A stretch of DNA of 46,356 nucleotides, from the IMG/VR virus record IMGVR_UViG_3300020472_000052, positions 1 to 46,356 of that record. One strand, written 5' to 3'. The stretch is from a virus. Each line of letters starts with the position of its first letter. Position 1 is the stretch's first letter. Shown piece by piece: positions 14,003-21,783 of the stretch. The position numbers were made by a program, and so were the translations under genes. Below the pieces are notes generated by a model. It made no database searches and was not told where the DNA came from. It was given only the letters and a program-made list of their open reading frames with translations.

Positions 14003-14273
14003 GGAGTTCAAAGAATTCTTAGAAGCTGAGGGGTCTTTATTTAGAGAACATCCTGACGCACAAGAAGAAACATTAAAAGAACTAGCTGATCTAGTATATG
14101 TATGTTATCAATACGCCGAGAACATGGGTTGGTTTTTAGATGAAGCATTAGATAGAGTACATAAAAGTAATATGTCTAAGCTAGGAGAAGATGGCAAACC
14201 TATATATAGAGAAGACGGAAAGGTTCTTAAAGGACCAAACTATAAACTACCAACTTTAACAGATTTATTTTAA
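13893..14273 (+). CDS. MazG-like nucleotide pyrophosphohydrolase
   Basis: 126-aa all-alpha NTP-PPase of the MazG/HisE superfamily. It probably hydrolyses (d)NTPs or (p)ppGpp-like compounds to adjust the nucleotide pool in the infected cyanobacterium. Metal-binding acids lie in VEEFKEFLEAEG and KELADLVYV (the ExxE...ExxD layout). The C-terminal SNMSKLGEDGKPIYREDGKV is typical of the phage version. It overlaps the DUF3310-like gene by 110 nt and the RNR alpha start as TAATG, forming a nucleotide-metabolism operon. Confidence 0.88.
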   Translation: MKKTFISEQAREFRTKYQLKSSADRSTRSCQKNLIVEEFKEFLEAEGSLFREHPDAQEETLKELADLVYVCYQYAENMGWFLDEALDRVHKSNMSKLGEDGKPIYREDGKVLKGPNYKLPTLTDLF

Positions 14274-15658
14274 TGCCAGAACTTATCTCCCGCACTGGTC
14301 GGGTCCAACAGTGGTTGGATAACCCAGAATCAAGACTTCCAGTGAGCTGTACTGTATTTGTCGTCGAGGACTCTATGGAGGGTCCAGAAGGCATCGAGGC
14401 TAGCTGGAGATTCGCGTCTCATGCATTGAGGCATGGGGCAGGGTGTGCAGTGCACCTATCAAAACTCAGACCTAAAGGTCACGAGAACGGGAAAGGACTC
14501 ACAGCAAGTGGTCCAGTTTCCTTTGCAAAAATTTATTCAGTATTAAATGAAACACTTCGCAGGGGGGGACATTATAAGAATGGGGCTGTTGTTGCCCATC
14601 TTGACATTAACCACCCCGATATTATTGAGTTCGTGCAGCTTCCAAGGGCTGATGCTCCGTGGATTAAACGATGCGTCGACCTCGATACCGGACTCTGGTC
14701 AGCTGCAACTGCCAGGACAAAAACTGCCATCATTGAAGGAATCAAATCAGGGGACATCTGGCTTAACAAAATAAAATATGAACATGGAAAACGAATATAC
14801 GGCAACGTCTGTCTTGAGGTTTATTTGCCCTCACGTGGAACATGCTTGCTCCAACATGTCAATCTCTCAGCTTGTGAACCACGGGACTTACAAAAGGCTT
14901 TCGCTCAAGGTATGTCCGAGTTGTGCGATCTCCATGGGAGAACAGGTGTTGGAGGGACTGGAGAGTACCTTTCGTCAGAAACAGACAGGCAAGTCGGACT
15001 TGGAATGCTCGGACTGGCCAACTTACTCAGACGCTTAAAGATAAGCTATGCTGACTTTGGTACTGCATTAGATTCTATTAACCATAATGGTGTAGGTGCT
15101 AATGTAGCTAGTAAAGATGCACATGACTTAGCTTGGAAATTAAGAGAAGCTATACAAGGCGCAGCATATATAGCTAAGAGTCATAACATGGTAAGAGCTT
15201 TTGCTATAGCTCCTACAGCTAGTTGTAGCTACAGATCTAAAGATCTAGATGGTTACACAGCTACTCCAGAGATAGCACCTCCTATAGCTAGGAGTGTTGA
15301 TAGAGATAGTGGCACCTTTGGTGTAGAACACTATGATTATGGTGATGTAGAGATTGCCAGCGAGGTCGGTTGGGATGCTTATAGAAGCGTTACAGACGGA
15401 ATCGTGACTATGTTAAATAATACGGGACTTCTTCACGGCTATAGCTTTAACTCTTGGAGTGATGTTATAGAATACGATATCAACTTCGTGGAAGAGTGGT
15501 TACTATCACCCCAGACCTCCCTCTACTACAGCCTTCAAGTAATGGGCGACGTACAGGATAAGAGCGATGCGTATGCAGCATTAGATAAAGCCGAAGTCGA
15601 TGATTACTTGCAGGATATACTCGGAAACGAGCCAATAACCTGTGATTGTCAAGAATAA
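14273..15658 (+). CDS. Ribonucleotide reductase, large (alpha) subunit, class I-type
   Basis: Reduces ribonucleotides to deoxyribonucleotides for phage DNA synthesis. Compact 461-aa alpha subunit without an ATP-cone. Active-site residues: Cys26 (PVSCTV) and Cys201 (NLSACE) as the redox pair; Asn178, Cys180 and Glu182 (NVCLE) for radical chemistry; a C-terminal Cys pair (TCDC) for re-reduction. A double tyrosine, Tyr418-Tyr419 (SLYYS), sits where class I enzymes carry the radical-transfer pair. With the beta-like gene immediately downstream this argues for class I; cyanopodovirus enzymes of this kind were formerly called class II. Start ATG 14273 overlaps the MazG-like stop; the stop overlaps the beta start. 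Confidence 0.9.
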   Translation: MPELISRTGRVQQWLDNPESRLPVSCTVFVVEDSMEGPEGIEASWRFASHALRHGAGCAVHLSKLRPKGHENGKGLTASGPVSFAKIYSVLNETLRRGGHYKNGAVVAHLDINHPDIIEFVQLPRADAPWIKRCVDLDTGLWSAATARTKTAIIEGIKSGDIWLNKIKYEHGKRIYGNVCLEVYLPSRGTCLLQHVNLSACEPRDLQKAFAQGMSELCDLHGRTGVGGTGEYLSSETDRQVGLGMLGLANLLRRLKISYADFGTALDSINHNGVGANVASKDAHDLAWKLREAIQGAAYIAKSHNMVRAFAIAPTASCSYRSKDLDGYTATPEIAPPIARSVDRDSGTFGVEHYDYGDVEIASEVGWDAYRSVTDGIVTMLNNTGLLHGYSFNSWSDVIEYDINFVEEWLLSPQTSLYYSLQVMGDVQDKSDAYAALDKAEVDDYLQDILGNEPITCDCQE

Positions 15659-16380
15659 TGAGAAAACATCCTTATCAAAAATTATTAGAAAGAAAAAGAA
15701 CCTGGACACCAGTTAAACCATCTAAAGGAGTTTATAAAGAAGGTGCAGAAGAAACCATCAAACGTGCTCTCGCAATACGTCATATGGAGTTACCAGTGGG
15801 AGACTTCATCAGTGAAGCACTTAAAAAAGAAGTACCATCACTTGCTAGGGAGCTTCTTGAATCGAACGTTAAAGACGAGATTAAACATGATATTGCCTTG
15901 GGCTATATAGCTGAAGTCAATGGAACAGATTCACAGTCAGAAAAGGAGGCGATTAAGTTAAGAGATGCTTGGATTGAGCACCCTGACCATACCCTACTTA
16001 AAGCACTTGTCGCAGAACGAGCTATATTCTTTGTTCTACTTCCTTTCTTTAGGTTTAATGGGGACGCTGCTCTTAGGACAGTATCGGCAGATATCTCAAG
16101 AGACGAACAGATCCATGTCGGAAGTAATTCAATTGTATGTGCAGAGTTGGGTCTTTCTGCTTCTCCTTCTTTGGACCGTCTTAGGAAGGCAACTATTAAT
16201 TGGATATTAGAGCCACTAGGTATAAATACTACCGATAAATATTTAGACAAAAAATTTTGGCTGGATGCTAGTGATCGCTTAATGTATGAGGGCAAAGCCC
16301 CAGAGTTTTCTGATACTAAGCGAGCCCGTATGCCAGCTTTTTTCGAGCATAGCAATGTCAACCTACCCAAATACGCTTGA
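15658..16380 (+). CDS. Ribonucleotide reductase, small (beta) subunit-like, ferritin fold
   Basis: Partner of the alpha subunit; would hold the metal cofactor that starts the radical. Start ATG 15658 is inside TAATG at the alpha stop, giving 240 aa (a TTG at 15646 is also in frame). Candidate dimetal ligands form the NrdB spacing: Glu74-x-x-His77 (DEIKHD), Glu120 (VAERAIFF) and Glu150-x-x-His153 (RDEQIHV), plus an upstream acid (Glu44 or Asp49). The residue four after His77, where E. coli NrdB has its radical Tyr122, is Leu81, so a tyrosyl radical at the usual place is not possible. A TTCACAGTCA element at 15930 is the last copy in the window. Confidence 0.82.
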   Translation: MRKHPYQKLLERKRTWTPVKPSKGVYKEGAEETIKRALAIRHMELPVGDFISEALKKEVPSLARELLESNVKDEIKHDIALGYIAEVNGTDSQSEKEAIKLRDAWIEHPDHTLLKALVAERAIFFVLLPFFRFNGDAALRTVSADISRDEQIHVGSNSIVCAELGLSASPSLDRLRKATINWILEPLGINTTDKYLDKKFWLDASDRLMYEGKAPEFSDTKRARMPAFFEHSNVNLPKYA

Positions 16381-16537
16381 ACCTTTACTAGGTCCAACGC
16401 CACAATCCCTCATCCTAGAGATGAAGGAAAAATTTCCACCTTTAAACCCACATCCTAAAGAGGAGTTAGCTAGTATTATGTACAAAGCAGGACAACGCTC
16501 TGTTATAGAGTGGTATGAAGATAGAATAGAGGAGTAA
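16355..16537 (+). CDS. Hypothetical protein, 60 aa, preceding the virion genes
   Basis: ATG 16355 gives MSTYPNTLEPLLGPTPQSLI ... with the C-terminal pattern EELASIMYKAGQRSVIEWYE. I recall this 'IMYRAGQRSVVEW'-type motif from short conserved proteins in many T7-like phages; role unknown. It overlaps the RNR beta end by 26 nt. The frame is open from 16286, but that extension is the shadow of the beta gene. Confidence 0.65.
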   Translation: MSTYPNTLEPLLGPTPQSLILEMKEKFPPLNPHPKEELASIMYKAGQRSVIEWYEDRIEE

Positions 16538-16539
16538 TC

Positions 16540-17415
16540 ATGGCTTATCTTTGGGAGTCATTCCAGCCTTTACCATATCAAGAAGCAAAATCAAAATCAC
16601 AATGGTCTACTCAATGGGATAAACCATTAGAAGATGCTACTACTGCTTGGAAAGAAGCTGTAGACGCCAGAGATAATTATCTAGGTGGACGTACTATAGG
16701 AAGCCAAGCTGAGTTTGTAGGGTGGCAAGATTTATCTAACAAAGTTGATTGGGCTCAAAGAGATGTGGATGCTTTAACATCTTATCAATCTCAAGAGGCA
16801 GCTGGTTCAACAGGTGCTTGGTACCCTGATTGGTGGGATGGAGAGAAAGCATCTCCTGGTCCTACATTAACTAAGGAACAGCAAGGATGGCTACTGCCTA
16901 CAGCTGATCAAATCCCACCAGGTGCACCATCTCCTGAACCAGAGAAACCTATAATAGATACATCTAAATTTACTGAATCTCAATTAGCACAATACAATGA
17001 ATCTAGTGAGGTTTATAAGGAACATCTAGATTCTGCTAAAAATATATATGGATCAGCAGATGAATTATCAGAACGTACACCATTTCGTGGTGTTCGTATA
17101 GCTAATTGGCATGATGTTGATCGTGGTAATGTGGCACAAGGTGTCCAGAGTTTAACTAACAGATCTGGTATGAGAATATCTGAGAAAGAAACTGGAGTAC
17201 CTGCCTCTTTATCTGGTTGGGATAATGTACTAAACTTATTACCTCAAGAAAGTCAGGATAAAATAACATCTTCTCCTGACTGGAAGAATAGAACAGAAGG
17301 TTTAGGGAATAAATTATGGAAAACTTTGAAACCATATAAAAATAATATCAATACTAACTCATTAACTAGTAATTTAACTATACCTGATGAGTGGAAAACA
17401 CAATTACTCAATTAA
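16540..17415 (+). CDS. Unknown protein, 291 aa, upstream of portal
   Basis: Soluble, Trp- and Pro-rich protein starting MAYLWESFQPLPYQEAKSKS, with a GAGGAG ribosome-binding site just before the ATG. Residues about 30-85 look helical (KPLEDATTAWKEAVDARDNY). A Pro-rich linker (IPPGAPSPEPEKP) follows, then a C-terminal half with repeated Trp. No family recognised. It lies immediately upstream of portal, where T7 carries small head-assembly genes, so a virion or assembly role is likely but unproven. Confidence 0.7.
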   Translation: MAYLWESFQPLPYQEAKSKSQWSTQWDKPLEDATTAWKEAVDARDNYLGGRTIGSQAEFVGWQDLSNKVDWAQRDVDALTSYQSQEAAGSTGAWYPDWWDGEKASPGPTLTKEQQGWLLPTADQIPPGAPSPEPEKPIIDTSKFTESQLAQYNESSEVYKEHLDSAKNIYGSADELSERTPFRGVRIANWHDVDRGNVAQGVQSLTNRSGMRISEKETGVPASLSGWDNVLNLLPQESQDKITSSPDWKNRTEGLGNKLWKTLKPYKNNINTNSLTSNLTIPDEWKTQLLN

Positions 17416-17417
17416 TA

Positions 17418-18998
17418 ATGACAGCTAAATCTAGATACGACTATTTATCTAGTGACCGTTCACAATTTTTAAACGAAGCAAGTGATGCTTCAAAGCTTAC
17501 CCTTCCATATCTAATCCGTGGTCATGAAGACTACTCGAAAGGTATGAAGCAACTCCCTACACCATGGCAATCAGTTGGAGCTAAAGGGGTAGTAACATTG
17601 GCAAGTAAATTGTCTTTATCATTACTACCACCTCAAACTAGCTTCTTCAAATTGCAAGTAGATGAGAGTCAATTAGGGCAAGACTTTGGACCTGAAGTTA
17701 AATCTGAATTAGACTTATCTTTCGCAAAGATAGAGCGTACAATGCTAGAAGCTATTGCAGCTTCTGATGACCGTGTGGTTATACACCAAGCTTTACAGCA
17801 TTTGGTAGTAGGTGGTAATGCTTTAATCTATATGGGTAAGCAAGGATTGAAACTCTATCCTCTAAATCGCTTTGTTTTAGAAAGAGATGGTAACGGTCAA
17901 GTGATTGAAATAGTTACTAAAGAAAGGATTAACAAAAAATTAATAGAGAAGTACTTGCCTGAAGACTATGAAGAAGATGAAACTTCAGCAGTTGATAGCG
18001 ATCAAAGTACAGGTGGAGATAAAGAGTGTGATGTATACACTCATGTGATACGTGATAACAATAGATTTATCTGGCACCAAGAAGTATACGGAAAATTACT
18101 TAAAGGTAGTGAAGGTAAATCACCTGTAGATTCTACACCATGGTTACCTCTACGTTTTAATACAGTAGATGGTGAAGCTTATGGACGTGGTAGAGTAGGT
18201 CAATTCATTGGAGATCTCAAATCTCTTGAGGCTTTATCTCAAGCACTCGTAGAAGGATCTGCTGCTGCAGCCAAAGTAGTATTCGTAGTGTCACCATCAT
18301 CAACTACTAAACCTGCTACTCTAGCTAGAGCTGGTAATGGTGCAATAGTACAAGGTAGACCTGATGATATAGGTGTTGTACAAGTAGGCAAGACTGCTGA
18401 TTTTAGAACAGCCTATGAATTAATGGGTCAACTTGAGCGTAGATTATCAGAAGCATTCTTGATAATGAATGTACGCCAAAGCGAACGAACAACTGCAGAA
18501 GAAGTTCGTATGACACAAATGGAATTAGAACAGCAGTTAGGAGGTCTATTCGGATTACTTACTACTGAATTCTTGGTTCCATATTTGAATAGAAAATTAA
18601 AAGTATTCCAAAGCACAGGAGAAATCCCTAAAATACCTAAGAATTTAGTTAAACCTACTATTGTTGCAGGTATAAATGCATTAGGAAGAGGCCAAGATAG
18701 AGAAAGTTTAGGTCAATTCCTACAAACTATAGCTCAGACTATGGGTCCAGAAGCTATAATACAATACATAAATCCAGAAGAGGTTGTTAAACGTTTAGCA
18801 GCTGCACAAGGTATAGATGTATTGAATCTTGTTAAGAGTGTACAAGAAGTACAGCAAGAGAAACAGCAAGCAATGGAGCAGCAACAACAATTAGAACAGA
18901 CTAAAGCTCTACCTAATATGATGAAGGCTCCTATGATGGACCCTAGTAAAAGTCCCGCAGCTGCAGAAGCTGTTGGAGCAGAACCACCTACTGAATAA
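17418..18998 (+). CDS. Portal (head-tail connector) protein
   Basis: Dodecameric connector at the packaging vertex (T7 gp8 family). With start ATG 17418, just after the previous stop (TAATAATG), it is 526 aa, the usual length. Family features: N-terminal LPYLIRGHEDYSKGMKQLPT, PWQSVGAKGVVTLASKL, ALIYMGKQGLKLYPLNRFVL, and ERRLSEAFLIMNVRQSERTT ahead of the C-terminal helical barrel. The C-terminus is Gln-rich (QQEKQQAMEQQQQLEQ). A GTG 27 nt upstream is in frame but overlaps the neighbouring gene. Confidence 0.95.
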   Translation: MTAKSRYDYLSSDRSQFLNEASDASKLTLPYLIRGHEDYSKGMKQLPTPWQSVGAKGVVTLASKLSLSLLPPQTSFFKLQVDESQLGQDFGPEVKSELDLSFAKIERTMLEAIAASDDRVVIHQALQHLVVGGNALIYMGKQGLKLYPLNRFVLERDGNGQVIEIVTKERINKKLIEKYLPEDYEEDETSAVDSDQSTGGDKECDVYTHVIRDNNRFIWHQEVYGKLLKGSEGKSPVDSTPWLPLRFNTVDGEAYGRGRVGQFIGDLKSLEALSQALVEGSAAAAKVVFVVSPSSTTKPATLARAGNGAIVQGRPDDIGVVQVGKTADFRTAYELMGQLERRLSEAFLIMNVRQSERTTAEEVRMTQMELEQQLGGLFGLLTTEFLVPYLNRKLKVFQSTGEIPKIPKNLVKPTIVAGINALGRGQDRESLGQFLQTIAQTMGPEAIIQYINPEEVVKRLAAAQGIDVLNLVKSVQEVQQEKQQAMEQQQQLEQTKALPNMMKAPMMDPSKSPAAAEAVGAEPPTE

Positions 18999-19000
18999 TC

Positions 19001-19786
19001 ATGGCAGAAACATTAACATTTGAGCAAGAAACAGAAGTAACATCAATTGATAACTTAACTGAAGATGAGAAATCATCTTTAGAACTTGGTGAAAAGATGC
19101 AAGCTGAGCAAGATCAATTACTTGCTGGTAAATATAAAAATGCAGAAGATTTAGAAACTGCTTACATTGAACTTCAAAAGAAATTAGGTGATAATAAAAC
19201 TGAACCTGAAGAAGATTCTCAAGACCCACCTGAAGCTGAAGCTAAATCTGAAGAAGAGTATGTACCTGACACTGCTTTTTTAGATACATTATACGAAGAA
19301 GCTAAATCAGATGCTCCTACTCAAGAGACTAAAGATAAATTATCAAAGATGTCTCCTGAAGAACTTGCAGATATGCATTTACAATATCGTAGGCAAATAG
19401 AAGAAGGTTCTAATACTAAAGATTTATCTCCTGAAGATGTTAAAACAATAAAAGGTGTAGCAGGTGGAGAAGGTGAGTATGAAAGGATGATAAGTTGGGC
19501 TCAAGATAATCTTGGTAAACAAGAAATAGATATGTTCGATGCTGTTATGGATAAAGGTGATAGATTAGCTTCATTCTTTGCAGTACGTTCTTTAGCATAT
19601 AGATATCAAGATGCTATTGGTGTACAACCTGATTTAGTAACAGGCTCTGCACCAAAATCAAGTGATTCGCAGTTCCGCAGTCAACAAGAAGTTGTGTCTG
19701 CTATGTCAGACCCTCGTTATGAGAAGGACCCTGCTTATAGACAAGATATAATGAGAAAATTAGATAGATCAAACGTTAAGTTTTAA
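19001..19786 (+). CDS. Capsid assembly (scaffolding) protein
   Basis: Very acidic, mostly helical 261-aa protein between portal and capsid, the position and composition of T7 gp9 scaffold. The N-terminal half is dominated by Glu and Asp (FEQETEVTSIDNLTEDEKSS). The C-terminal region has MSDPRYEKDPAYRQDIMRKL, a helix typical of cyanopodovirus scaffolds that binds the capsid protein. The photosynthesis cassette is inserted between this gene and the capsid gene. Confidence 0.88.
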   Translation: MAETLTFEQETEVTSIDNLTEDEKSSLELGEKMQAEQDQLLAGKYKNAEDLETAYIELQKKLGDNKTEPEEDSQDPPEAEAKSEEEYVPDTAFLDTLYEEAKSDAPTQETKDKLSKMSPEELADMHLQYRRQIEEGSNTKDLSPEDVKTIKGVAGGEGEYERMISWAQDNLGKQEIDMFDAVMDKGDRLASFFAVRSLAYRYQDAIGVQPDLVTGSAPKSSDSQFRSQQEVVSAMSDPRYEKDPAYRQDIMRKLDRSNVKF

Positions 19787-19793
19787 ATTTAGC

Positions 19794-19820
19794 GGCTGAC
19801 CCGAAAGATCGTCCTCGGCC
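19794..19820 (+). other. GC-rich hairpin upstream of hli
   Basis: GGCTGA (19794-19799) pairs with TCGGCC (19815-19820), including one G-U, around a 15-nt loop. The segment is clearly GC-richer than the phage average and sits in the 61-nt gap before hli, so it may be part of a leader that came with the photosynthesis genes. Confidence 0.4.
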
Positions 19821-19847
19821 ATCACGAACTTTTACTCTTCTTTATTA

Positions 19848-20033
19848 ATGACTACTACAACTGAACAGGGCGGACGCCAAAACAAATTTGCAACTGAAGC
19901 ACAGGCACAAGTAATTGAACAGCCTTACTTCGATACTGCTGAGCGTGTTAACGGTCAACTAGCAATGATAGGTTTCGTTGCTGCCCTTGGTTCATACATA
20001 ACAACTGGACAAATTATTCCTGGCATTTTCTAA
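19848..20033 (+). CDS. hli: High-light-inducible protein (Hli)
   Basis: Small one-helix chlorophyll-binding protein that protects photosystem II assembly and damps excess light energy in the thylakoid membrane. 61 aa. The Hli signature is AERVNGQLAMIGFVAALGSY, with the ExxNGxxAMIG chlorophyll-binding helix, followed by TTGQIIPGIF. The psbA start codon follows the stop directly with no spacer (TAA-ATG), so the two are translated together. Cyanophage hli genes derive from the host. Confidence 0.97.
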   Translation: MTTTTEQGGRQNKFATEAQAQVIEQPYFDTAERVNGQLAMIGFVAALGSYITTGQIIPGIF

Positions 20034-21092
20034 ATGGCAACAACAGTACAAATAACAAAACCAACTGATAACTGGCAGAGTTTTTGTGACTGGACAACAA
20101 GTACCGACAACCGACTTTACGTTGGTTGGTTCGGTGTCCTTATGATCCCTGCACTCTTAACAGCTACGACATGCTTTATCATAGCATTCATAGCAGCTCC
20201 TCCAGTTGATATAGATGGTATACGCGAACCTGTATCAGGCGCATTACTCTATGGAAACAACATCATTTCAGGGGCAGTCGTCCCGTCATCTAACGCAATC
20301 GGTCTTCACTTCTACCCAATCTGGGAAGCTGCAACCATCGACGAATGGTTGTATAACGGAGGACCATATCAACTCATTGTGTTCCACTTTCTCATCGGTA
20401 TCTCAGCATACATGGGACGCCAATGGGAACTTAGTTATAGACTAGGAGCTAGACCATGGATACCCATAGCGTACTCAGCTCCAGTCTCAGCAGCCTTTGC
20501 AATATTCTTAGTATATCCTTTCGGACAAGGGAGCTTTAGTGATGGTATGCCTCTTGGTATTTCAGGCACTTTCAATTTTATGTTTGTTTTTCAGGCAGAA
20601 CATAATATTCTTATGCATCCTTTCCACATGCTCGGTGTTGCAGGGGTATTCGGTGGAGCTTTATTCGCTGCTATGCATGGAAGTCTCGTTACTTCCTCAC
20701 TCATTCGTGAAACAACTGAAACAGAGTCGCAGAACTATGGATATAAATTCGGCCAAGAGGAAGAGACGTATAATATCGTCGCGGCTCATGGCTACTTTGG
20801 CAGACTTATCTTCCAATACGCCAGCTTTAATAATAGTCGGGCTCTTCATTTCTTCCTTGCTACTTGGCCAGTCGTTGGCATATGGTTCACCAGTATGGGA
20901 ATCTGCACTATGGCTTTTAATCTCAACGGCTTTAACTTCAATCAATCAGTGGCTGACTCCAGCGGTAGGGTTATCCCTACTTGGGCAGACGTCCTGAACC
21001 GTGCTAACTTAGGCATGGAAGTGATGCATGAAAGAAACGCACATAATTTCCCGCTTGATCTAGCGGCTAAAGAGATCAAATCAATTGGTTAA
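20034..21092 (+). CDS. psbA: Photosystem II D1 protein
   Basis: Core reaction-centre subunit replaced often under light; the phage copy keeps photosynthetic energy flowing during infection. 352 aa with standard D1 numbering: Tyr161 (LVYPFGQG) is the redox-active tyrosine, HNILMHPFH holds the His190/His198 region, and the Glu-rich stroma-side loop [20 protein letters not shown] is intact, as is the QB-site segment [20 protein letters not shown]. The C-terminus [13 protein letters not shown] ends at Ala344 and is followed by an 8-residue extension (AKEIKSIG) that CtpA would remove. There is no intron. Codon use is more GC-rich than in the structural genes, in line with host origin. Confidence 0.99.
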   Translation: MATTVQITKPTDNWQSFCDWTTSTDNRLYVGWFGVLMIPALLTATTCFIIAFIAAPPVDIDGIREPVSGALLYGNNIISGAVVPSSNAIGLHFYPIWEAATIDEWLYNGGPYQLIVFHFLIGISAYMGRQWELSYRLGARPWIPIAYSAPVSAAFAIFLVYPFGQGSFSDGMPLGISGTFNFMFVFQAEHNILMHPFHMLGVAGVFGGALFAAMHGSLVTSSLIRETTETESQNYGYKFGQEEETYNIVAAHGYFGRLIFQYASFNNSRALHFFLATWPVVGIWFTSMGICTMAFNLNGFNFNQSVADSSGRVIPTWADVLNRANLGMEVMHERNAHNFPLDLAAKEIKSIG

Positions 21093-21107
21093 CATCACGT
21101 CCGTTCA

Positions 21108-21122
21108 ACCTTCTTTGAAGGT
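21108..21122 (+). terminator. Short hairpin after psbA
   Basis: ACCTTC (21108-21113), loop TTT, GAAGGT (21117-21122), 15 nt after the psbA stop. There is no T run after it, so it may stabilise the psbA mRNA 3' end rather than stop transcription. Confidence 0.45.
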
Positions 21123-21170
21123 CGCATGAATTCACAGCATGGAACGGGGCTGTGATAGTGGAGAATCTTA

Positions 21171-21209
21171 ATGACTCTTACCTATCGTGGTGTAACTTAC
21201 ACAAAATAA
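21171..21209 (+). CDS. 12-codon DUF4278-like mini-frame (possible remnant)
   Basis: ATG 21171 encodes MTLTYRGVTYTK and stops. The peptide matches the conserved opening of cyanobacterial DUF4278 proteins (M-x-L-T-Y-R-G). It may be a leftover of a host gene carried in with psbA, or a very short gene. It stands in the 132-nt gap between psbA and the exported protein. Confidence 0.4.
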   Translation: MTLTYRGVTYTK

Positions 21210-21224
21210 CATTTAATTAAAAAC

Positions 21225-21581
21225 ATGAAAAAAATTGCACTAGCCCTGGCGGCAACTCTCGCTTCGACTCCTGCAATGGCTGGCGTCTACGTGAATGCCG
21301 AGTCAAACGCATCTTATACAGGTAATGATTATACCTCCAGAACAACTGACCTCCACGTCGGTTATGAAGGTGAGGTAGGAGCTCTTGGATACTATGTCCA
21401 AGGTGGTCCTGCATTCACTGCAGCTGATGGAGCAGATGGAAGCACAGATTTCTCAGGTAAGCTCGGAGGTTCCGTAGCAGCATCAGAGAAGCTCGGTGTA
21501 TATGGAGAGATCTCATTCAAGACAGATGAGACTGCAGATAACGCATACGGTACTAAAATAGGTGCCAAGTATTCTTTCTGA
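21225..21581 (+). CDS. Exported small beta-barrel-like protein, 118 aa
   Basis: N-terminal signal peptide (MKKIALALAATLASTPAMAG, cleavage after AMA). The mature part alternates polar and hydrophobic residues (VYVNAESNASYTG, DLHVGYEGEVGALGYYVQGG, KLGGSVAASEKLGVYGEISF) and ends in a C-terminal Phe (GAKYSF), the pattern of outer-membrane beta-barrel proteins, though short. Its job in the phage is unknown. It could insert into the host outer membrane, for example in superinfection exclusion or lysis. It lies between psbA and the capsid gene. Confidence 0.75.
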   Translation: MKKIALALAATLASTPAMAGVYVNAESNASYTGNDYTSRTTDLHVGYEGEVGALGYYVQGGPAFTAADGADGSTDFSGKLGGSVAASEKLGVYGEISFKTDETADNAYGTKIGAKYSF

Positions 21582-21757
21582 TGTCACAACAAAGTAATAA
21601 AATGAGGGCATCAGTTACCAGCTTAAGGTTAGCTGATGAACCACTCCCAGTAGTAATTACTGATGAACAGATCGATACAGCACCTTGTGAATATCAACCA
21701 TTAGGTGTAGATGAAAAAGAAGAAAAAGAAGAACCTCAAGGTGCCCCTTCTTACTAA
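21581..21757 (+). CDS. Hypothetical protein, 58 aa
   Basis: ATG 21581 overlaps the last base of the previous stop. The protein starts MSQQSNKMRASVTSLRLADE and ends in a Lys/Glu-rich and Pro-containing tail (DEKEEKEEPQGAPSY), probably disordered. No family recognised. The one-base overlap supports translation. Confidence 0.5.
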   Translation: MSQQSNKMRASVTSLRLADEPLPVVITDEQIDTAPCEYQPLGVDEKEEKEEPQGAPSY

Positions 21758-21783
21758 AAGCTTTTCTAAATTAAATGAATTAT

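Larger units (their letters stand above)
3067..15939 (+). repeat. Dispersed TTCACAGTCA element, about 14 copies
   Basis: Exact TTCACAGTCA starts at 4036, 5406, 6034, 6941, 9491, 12397, 13271 and 15930. Close variants start at 3067 (CTCACAGTCA), 3502 and 5097 (TTCACAGTGA), 4519 (TTCACAGTGT), 5440 (ATCACAGTCA) and 8127 (TTCACAGTCT). All lie on the + strand and I found none on the other strand. Copies lie between early genes and inside RNA polymerase, primase, DNA polymerase, exonuclease and RNR-beta genes, in all three codon frames. None occurs after 15939; the closest later match is TTCACAGCAT at 21131. A preceding A is common. Candidate phage promoter core or other nucleic-acid signal. Confidence 0.8.

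Noticed and set aside
19661-19690. GATTCGCAGTTCCGCAGTCAAC in the scaffold gene as another TTCACAGTCA copy.
   Set aside because: Core CACAGT is not kept (CGCAGT), so it does not meet the pattern; likewise TTCACAGCAT at 21131 and ATCACAGTTG at 22280.
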